Source: Polytrichum commune (Eukaryota; Streptophyta; Polytrichopsida; Polytrichales; Polytrichaceae). Taken from it: a stretch of 64,000 nucleotides of DNA. This document shows, piece after piece, positions 58,999-64,000 of this stretch; within the stretch, counting starts at the first letter, position 1; the number at the start of each line of letters is the position of its first letter. The notes beneath the pieces are model-generated. The model worked only from the letters and a program-made list of their open reading frames with translations. It did no database searches and was not told the origin of the DNA. Both the position numbers and the translations under genes were made by a program. The DNA is taken from the NCBI GenBank assembly GCA_950295325.1, contig OX485804.1, forward strand, positions 52,626,429-52,690,428, written 5' to 3'.

Positions 58999-61694
58999 AT
59001 GCCCAGCGAACTTCTCAGCATCCAGCCGGGGGAGCTGAAGTTTCCTTGTACGTGAATGTTTCTGTTATCCATGCCATCTGTACTTACTTATTGAAGTGGC
59101 ATCTGCATCGTACTTCAATAAATATAAAGTATTGCTTGCATCCGCTTTTTGAGAAGTTTCATACCGATAGGCGTGTATTCATTGCGATGAGTATTCCCGT
59201 CACGAGATTCAAAGAAGTGTGGTCATCAAAGCGATGAAAGTATTGAAAGAGTCTATCAAATGAAACAAAATCTAGTGGAAATTCTACCAGAACCTTAAAA
59301 CCCTGTTACTCAGCACAGCATCTAAATACGTGCCACTTTTCTCCATTGAGTAGAGCACCTTACGCAATTATCTTTTATGGAGTGCCCCTGTATGTTATTC
59401 CTGTAGTGGATATCCGATTTCCGGAACTCTTGGATTTATCTTGAATTGGTCTAAGGAACATCCACCATGCAAGCCCCTATTAGATTTGGATTTGATTTAC
59501 AGCTTGATTTATTGCACTTCCTTTCTAATGTGAGCCTTTTTCTATATTTTATACTGCAGTTGAGCTGAAGAAGCAGATATCATCTTCACTACGACTTGTC
59601 AATTCGTCGGACAATAATGTGGCCTTCAAGGTTGGTTGTCTGTGAAGCCATGGGGCCACTCTGTATATCCTTGGGAGCTTCTTTTGAAGAAGCTTTGACT
59701 TGGTCACCGCTAAATTTTCTCTGGAATGCACTACCTCATTGAAATCAGAACTTGGGTTTATTTTGAGTTATTGAATTGCTGTTTGAGTAGTAGCTAGTTT
59801 TATTATCTGCGAATATAAGACAGTTCATTCTTGAGTTTTTCAAGCTGATTGATTTCTGTGCTTTGCATGTCCTAGGTCAAGACGACTAACCCTAAGAAGT
59901 ACTGTGTGCGACCCAACACTGGCGTCGTCCAACCAAACAGCAGTCAAGATGTCACTGGTATGACTTAAGGCACTCAATGTTGTAGACGTATTTTGAGGTA
60001 CAAATTTGCAGGTGTGCGCAGTTGTGTCCGTTTGTCAACGTGTCCACAGTGTCATGGTTTTTTTTGTGGAGCAGCAGACAATGTGTTCTCTGAGGTCCCT
60101 AAATTCTTTTGCTTTTAGAACATGACTAGTTTATAGGGATTTCTTCTACAAGTTTATCAGAAGCAATCAACACTTATATAGTGGTGTGTGCTATGTTTGG
60201 CAGTCACCATGCAGGCGCAGAGAGAGACACCCCCAGACATGCAGTGCAAGGATAAGTTTCTTGTGCAAAGTGTCGTAGCACCTCCTGGGTCCTCAACCAA
60301 GGAGGTCTCCCAAGATTTGGTAAGAATTCTATATGGTTTCTTTTGTACAAAATTGATGTTGTGTGCTGATTTGATTTTAGATATCTGCTTGATTATTTCC
60401 AGCCCCTTGCACGTGAGAGCTGCTGTGGTTACTTTGTATCTGAGGTTCTAATTCTATCTCTCTGGATGCAGTTCAACAAAGAACTTGGCAACGAAATTCA
60501 TGAAGCTAAGCTGAAAGTGCTTTATGTCTCTCCACCACAACCACCTTCGCCTATCACAGAATCTAATGAAGAGGAAGAAGATAAAGTGGGACCAGTGGTA
60601 GACAATGGCGACCGGCACTTCCCTCCCAATGAACCGGTATAGTAGCCTGTTATTTTAATTTCCCATATTCTATATATTTTGCAAGCTCTTGAAGTTAAGC
60701 ATGTCCTATTTGGCTTTGGGAAAGGCATATACTGATACTCTTATGTCTTCTTTGCAACAGACTGCTAAGGCATATACTGATTCTCTTATGTCTCCTTTGC
60801 AACAGACCTCTAAGGATGTCAACGAATATAAGTTCAAGCTGAATGAGGTAATTCCTTGGTTTCACCTCCGGTAATTTAGTGTGGTTGTTTATCCTAGATA
60901 TAGATAGAATAGTTTTATTCATCAACGTAGTACAAAACGTTTGTTGTCAGCATGTCCCAAGCCATTGTTAGAGTGTGGCATTTGAGAACAATGCCCGTTG
61001 TGTGGATTTTGTGAGGTAGATGATTTTATATTTGATTCCTTGTGCATTCTACTAAAACCGTGGTCTACCTGCTCTTGATTTCTAGGTAAGGGCGGCTTTG
61101 ATTGCAATGACTGATGATCGAAACCAGGCTGTCCAGCAAAGCCGAAGCATGCAGCAAGAGTTGGTATGTACTTATCTAAATAATCTTACAGCTGCACATG
61201 ACTTTAGGATTGAGTGTTCAGTTGCATGCATTATGTTTTGTTTGTGTAATCTGATGATTGTAAGAGGATGTTTGTTATTGGAGATCCGATGCTTTAGAAT
61301 CTTCACAGCGACAGTCATACACACAATCTTTATTAATTTCATTTCTGTATGATTCGGTTGGATGTTTGATAATATCTAGACTACGTGTGGCCATTCGTGT
61401 CACTGTTGTAATGTGCTCCAAGTGTTGTTTGCAATGTGATCCCGCTGTTCAAAAGCTTTCCACCATGATACTTGGTCACCTTTTGGTCAATTTCTGTAAG
61501 GGTATTGGCATGTTGAGAAGAATGTGGTGATCTTATTGCTAATCCTGTTGCAGCAAGCGTTGAAGAATGGATCAAAACTTGGTGGAGCTCAAGCACTGAA
61601 GACCAACCAAAAATTGCAGTCTGGATTCTCATTTTTGTTTGTTATACTTGTTGGATTGCTGGGCATGCTAGTAGGCTATCTACTTGGAGGTTAG
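58999..61694 (+). CDS. VAP27-type vesicle-associated protein (MSP domain), 8 coding exons
   Basis: ER membrane protein of the VAMP-associated protein family, which tethers partners with FFAT-like motifs at ER contact sites. Coding exons by my model: 58999-59047, 59560-59630, 59876-59957, 60204-60319, 60472-60636, 60761-60847, 61086-61163 and 61554-61694. They sum to 789 nt (262 aa) and stay in frame. The start ATG is followed by PSELLSIQPGELKFPFELKK, the typical VAP N-terminus. The MSP domain covers about residues 1-125 and contains VKTTNPKKYCVRPNTGVV and CKDKFLVQSV, with the basic surface that binds FFAT motifs. An acidic, Pro-rich linker (SPPQPPSPITESNEEEEDK), a helical coiled-coil stretch and a C-terminal membrane segment (FSFLFVILVGLLGMLVGYLL) follow, ending in a TAG. 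Exon 6 has two possible acceptors 45 bp apart (60761 or 60806), created by a tandem duplication; use of the second gives 247 aa. Confidence 0.93.
60722..60811 (+). repeat. 45-bp tandem duplication carrying a splice acceptor
   Basis: Two copies, 60722-60766 and 60767-60811, begin aaggcatatactgat and end with a ctttgcaacag acceptor plus about six bases. They differ at only a few positions. Copy 1 is intronic if the first acceptor is used; copy 2 then becomes coding (AKAYTDSLMSPLQQT). The period is a multiple of three, so frame is kept either way. Confidence 0.92.
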
Positions 61695-64000
61695 AACCGC
61701 AGATTAATCAAGGAGAGCAACCTGACCAGCAGGTATACACACAAAGCAGGAGCTACCTTGTGCTAAGTGAATGGGTATCGGGAGCTTGGTAGGAGCAAGC
61801 CCTGCATTTCTTGTTTCCTTGGGGTTATCTTGTATCTACGGTGTAGAGGTAGGGGAGTATTCTATTTAACATCTGTGCTAGCAGATGCGAGCATGCATCC
61901 GGGACCTGAAATGGTGATGGCATATCTGTGTGCTATTTGGTTGTCCTTGGTCTTGCACGCAGCTTTTGATTTGTACTGGTAAGCATGGTAGGGATTAAAA
62001 TTTTATTCACATTCAGATACTAGAAATAAATTGTTCCCATCACTGAAGTCAGCCTGGTGCAGGTTTTGTAAAACATTTGGCAACTCAGGTTTGGTATTTG
62101 ATCTTTACCAAGTCACAAGTTGGGGGATGACCCTGGGTTGGTTCTTTTTTTCTCAAAAAGACATAGTTTGTTCACTGCTCTTTGGGCAAGTGTAACATCT
62201 GTGAGGCATGAGTTTTTTTCACCTTGGAGTGTGGGCTCAACATATTGCATGTACATACATGCCTCAAATCAGCTCGTAGACTGTTTGCATCGAATAGGTT
62301 CTGAAGTAACTCTGGATCACTGTATTTACAACGTTTTATTCCTATGCTATATTTTGAAATGATGTAACTGGTGTCTTTAGGTTGTGGTTGGATTTTGTTA
62401 TCTTCATTCTTCTGTTGAAATTGCCAATGTGTTACTGCGTGAAGCATACTAAATGGACTGCTATTAGAAATGTACAGACCTAATACGAGTCCATGAAGTG
62501 TACTTGATTTGTTTACATCTATTGGTGCTAGGATTCACAGAGACAGCCATTTGCATGACAGGAAGTTTCATGAACTCTAGCTAGTTGCAGGGAATTACAG
62601 GAATCTATCATGGATGAAAGATGTGCAGAGTCACGAAAGTGATTTCAAATAATAGTATTGGTGGTTGTCTGACTTGTACTACCACCACAATCTCCAAAAG
62701 CTTGGTAATTGACAGTGAAGGTAATGACACTTAATGAGAATCCTGAAGTTGATCTGATCAACCAGCTTTGCTCCAGGGCTCGCATGCCAGTATTCTGATT
62801 GACGCAGAACTAGTACTTTGGAGAAACTACTGAAATCAGGGTTGAAAAGGATTTCTTACCCATGAAGAGTTACGAAGTGCCATTTGTAATGTTAAACTTA
62901 GAGCCATTTAAGTTCCATAATTGAAACATTCTGTATGGCTTTTGTTGGTAAAGATTAAGATGTGTTGAATAAACTACACTATTTCGCCTAATTAGGGTGG
63001 GTTACCGTTCGGATTTACGTGTTGCTATGACTTCAAACTGAAATTATCTTTTTTAACCAACTAACTTATATCACATTCTTCGGTGCGCGTACAAATTACA
63101 CTAAATGTTATATTCGTATTTTATGTCACTCTGGTAACTTTTTGGATGACACTTCTTATGAATAGGAGAACAACATTGTCATGGATGATGGATGAGTTCA
63201 TCTATTGGCCAACAGCACACCTTGTCTTGTCAGCATCTTGTGATGAAATATTGTCGTGGGATGCTTGAAAATTGGATGAAAATTACTCGGTAATTGTAAA
63301 TCCATAGTTCCCCAAGGTTTTTCCAAGGAATGACAAATGATGTGTGGTTAACATTTAATGTTGGTGACACTACACCGTGGTTTACAATTTGTATTGAGCA
63401 AGACAATTAGAATTGGTGACACTAAATATTATAAGCAGTGTACTTATTCAAGGATATGGAAAATGCATGTTACAGATAACTTCTCAATTGCAACCACAGC
63501 CTAGTAGGAGGATCGTGGCTGAGGTGGTTGACTAAAATTCCACGTCATCATTTCGTGTTTTGCAAAAGCTGACGTGGATGTCGAGTATGGTCTACAACAG
63601 CATAGAACTTATCACCTGCCATCATAATTTATGCGTTATAAACTACATTACCTCACAGTTGTCTTCAGTGCTCTGTTTTATTTAAAGGCCCTGAAAAACA
63701 GCTTGTGTAAGTTGTTTAAAATGTAAGTGATTTCCATCCAGAGTTACAATTTGAATAACATTGGAATAGGCTTGTTACATATCAAAAGCAACCACACTTT
63801 CTCAAATCCAACGAACTTGCTCTCTCTTCTACGTTTTGTGCATACATCCACCTTCCATTTCTTAAACACCTAATGTTGGGTTAAGTAACATGGCATTTTG
63901 GCTTGCCATTCTCAAGCATATGAGAATTGTGGTTACTAATTTGCTTGGGAGTTATTTTTTCTACTGGCTACATTTTCACATGTCGGTTGAAGATCACATG
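61695..64000. other. 3' UTR of the VAP gene and intergenic DNA
   Basis: No further coding exon was recognised to the end of the window. Possible polyadenylation signals (aataaa) are at about 62022 and 62966. A short repeat of ttggtgacact is seen at about 63361 and 63414. Confidence 0.45.

Overview
The window looks like nuclear DNA of a land plant. Three spliced genes have GT-AG introns of roughly 80-1100 bp with tttgcag-type acceptors, and they belong to plant families: a GPI-anchored pepsin-like protease, a plant DC-B-type YTH m6A reader and a VAP27-type ER protein. They sit in AT-rich, transposon-littered DNA. A large pogo/Tc5-like transposase in such a setting would fit a seed-free plant (bryophyte, lycophyte or fern), but the sequence alone does not fix the lineage.

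Layout. 1-12 kb: AT-rich repeat ground with a ~100-bp satellite-like array, a 15-bp minisatellite, a LTR-like structured segment and MITE-like pairs; the only possible gene is a weak two-exon minus-strand model at 3.8-4.2 kb. 12.3-12.7 kb: a long near-palindromic inverted repeat. 14.3-20.6 kb (+): aspartic protease, 10 coding exons, frame-consistent, 538 aa. 23.9-28.7 kb (-): YTH-domain gene, 11 coding exons in my model, 589 aa, convergent with the protease. 29-32.5 kb: intergenic, with an LINE-like ORF tail followed by hairpins. 32.6-35.8 kb (-): pogo/Tc5-like transposase with all three catalytic Asp but broken by one in-frame TAG and a TGA just before the DNA-binding domain. 36-57 kb: no supported host gene; degenerate transposon remnants, several dispersed repeat families (many copies recur within this window, two of them inside protease introns), a fold-back locus at 40.4-41.0 kb, a possible 5S-derived sequence at 46.9 kb and a three-unit ~330-bp tandem array at 55-56 kb. 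57.4-61.7 kb (+): CpG-rich start region, untranslated leader with an intron, and a VAP27-type gene of 8 coding exons (262 aa) in which a 45-bp tandem duplication has copied a whole 3' splice site.

The three host genes have unrelated jobs (cell-surface proteolysis, nuclear m6A reading, ER membrane contact sites); nothing suggests that they form a pathway. The most unusual items are the duplicated splice acceptor in the VAP gene, the long inverted repeat at 12.5 kb, the nearly intact transposase with its acidic/coiled-coil tail, and the window-wide repeat families. I did not find a clearly new biochemical system. All exon models were built by eye from splice signals, frame and family similarity; none has transcript support here.
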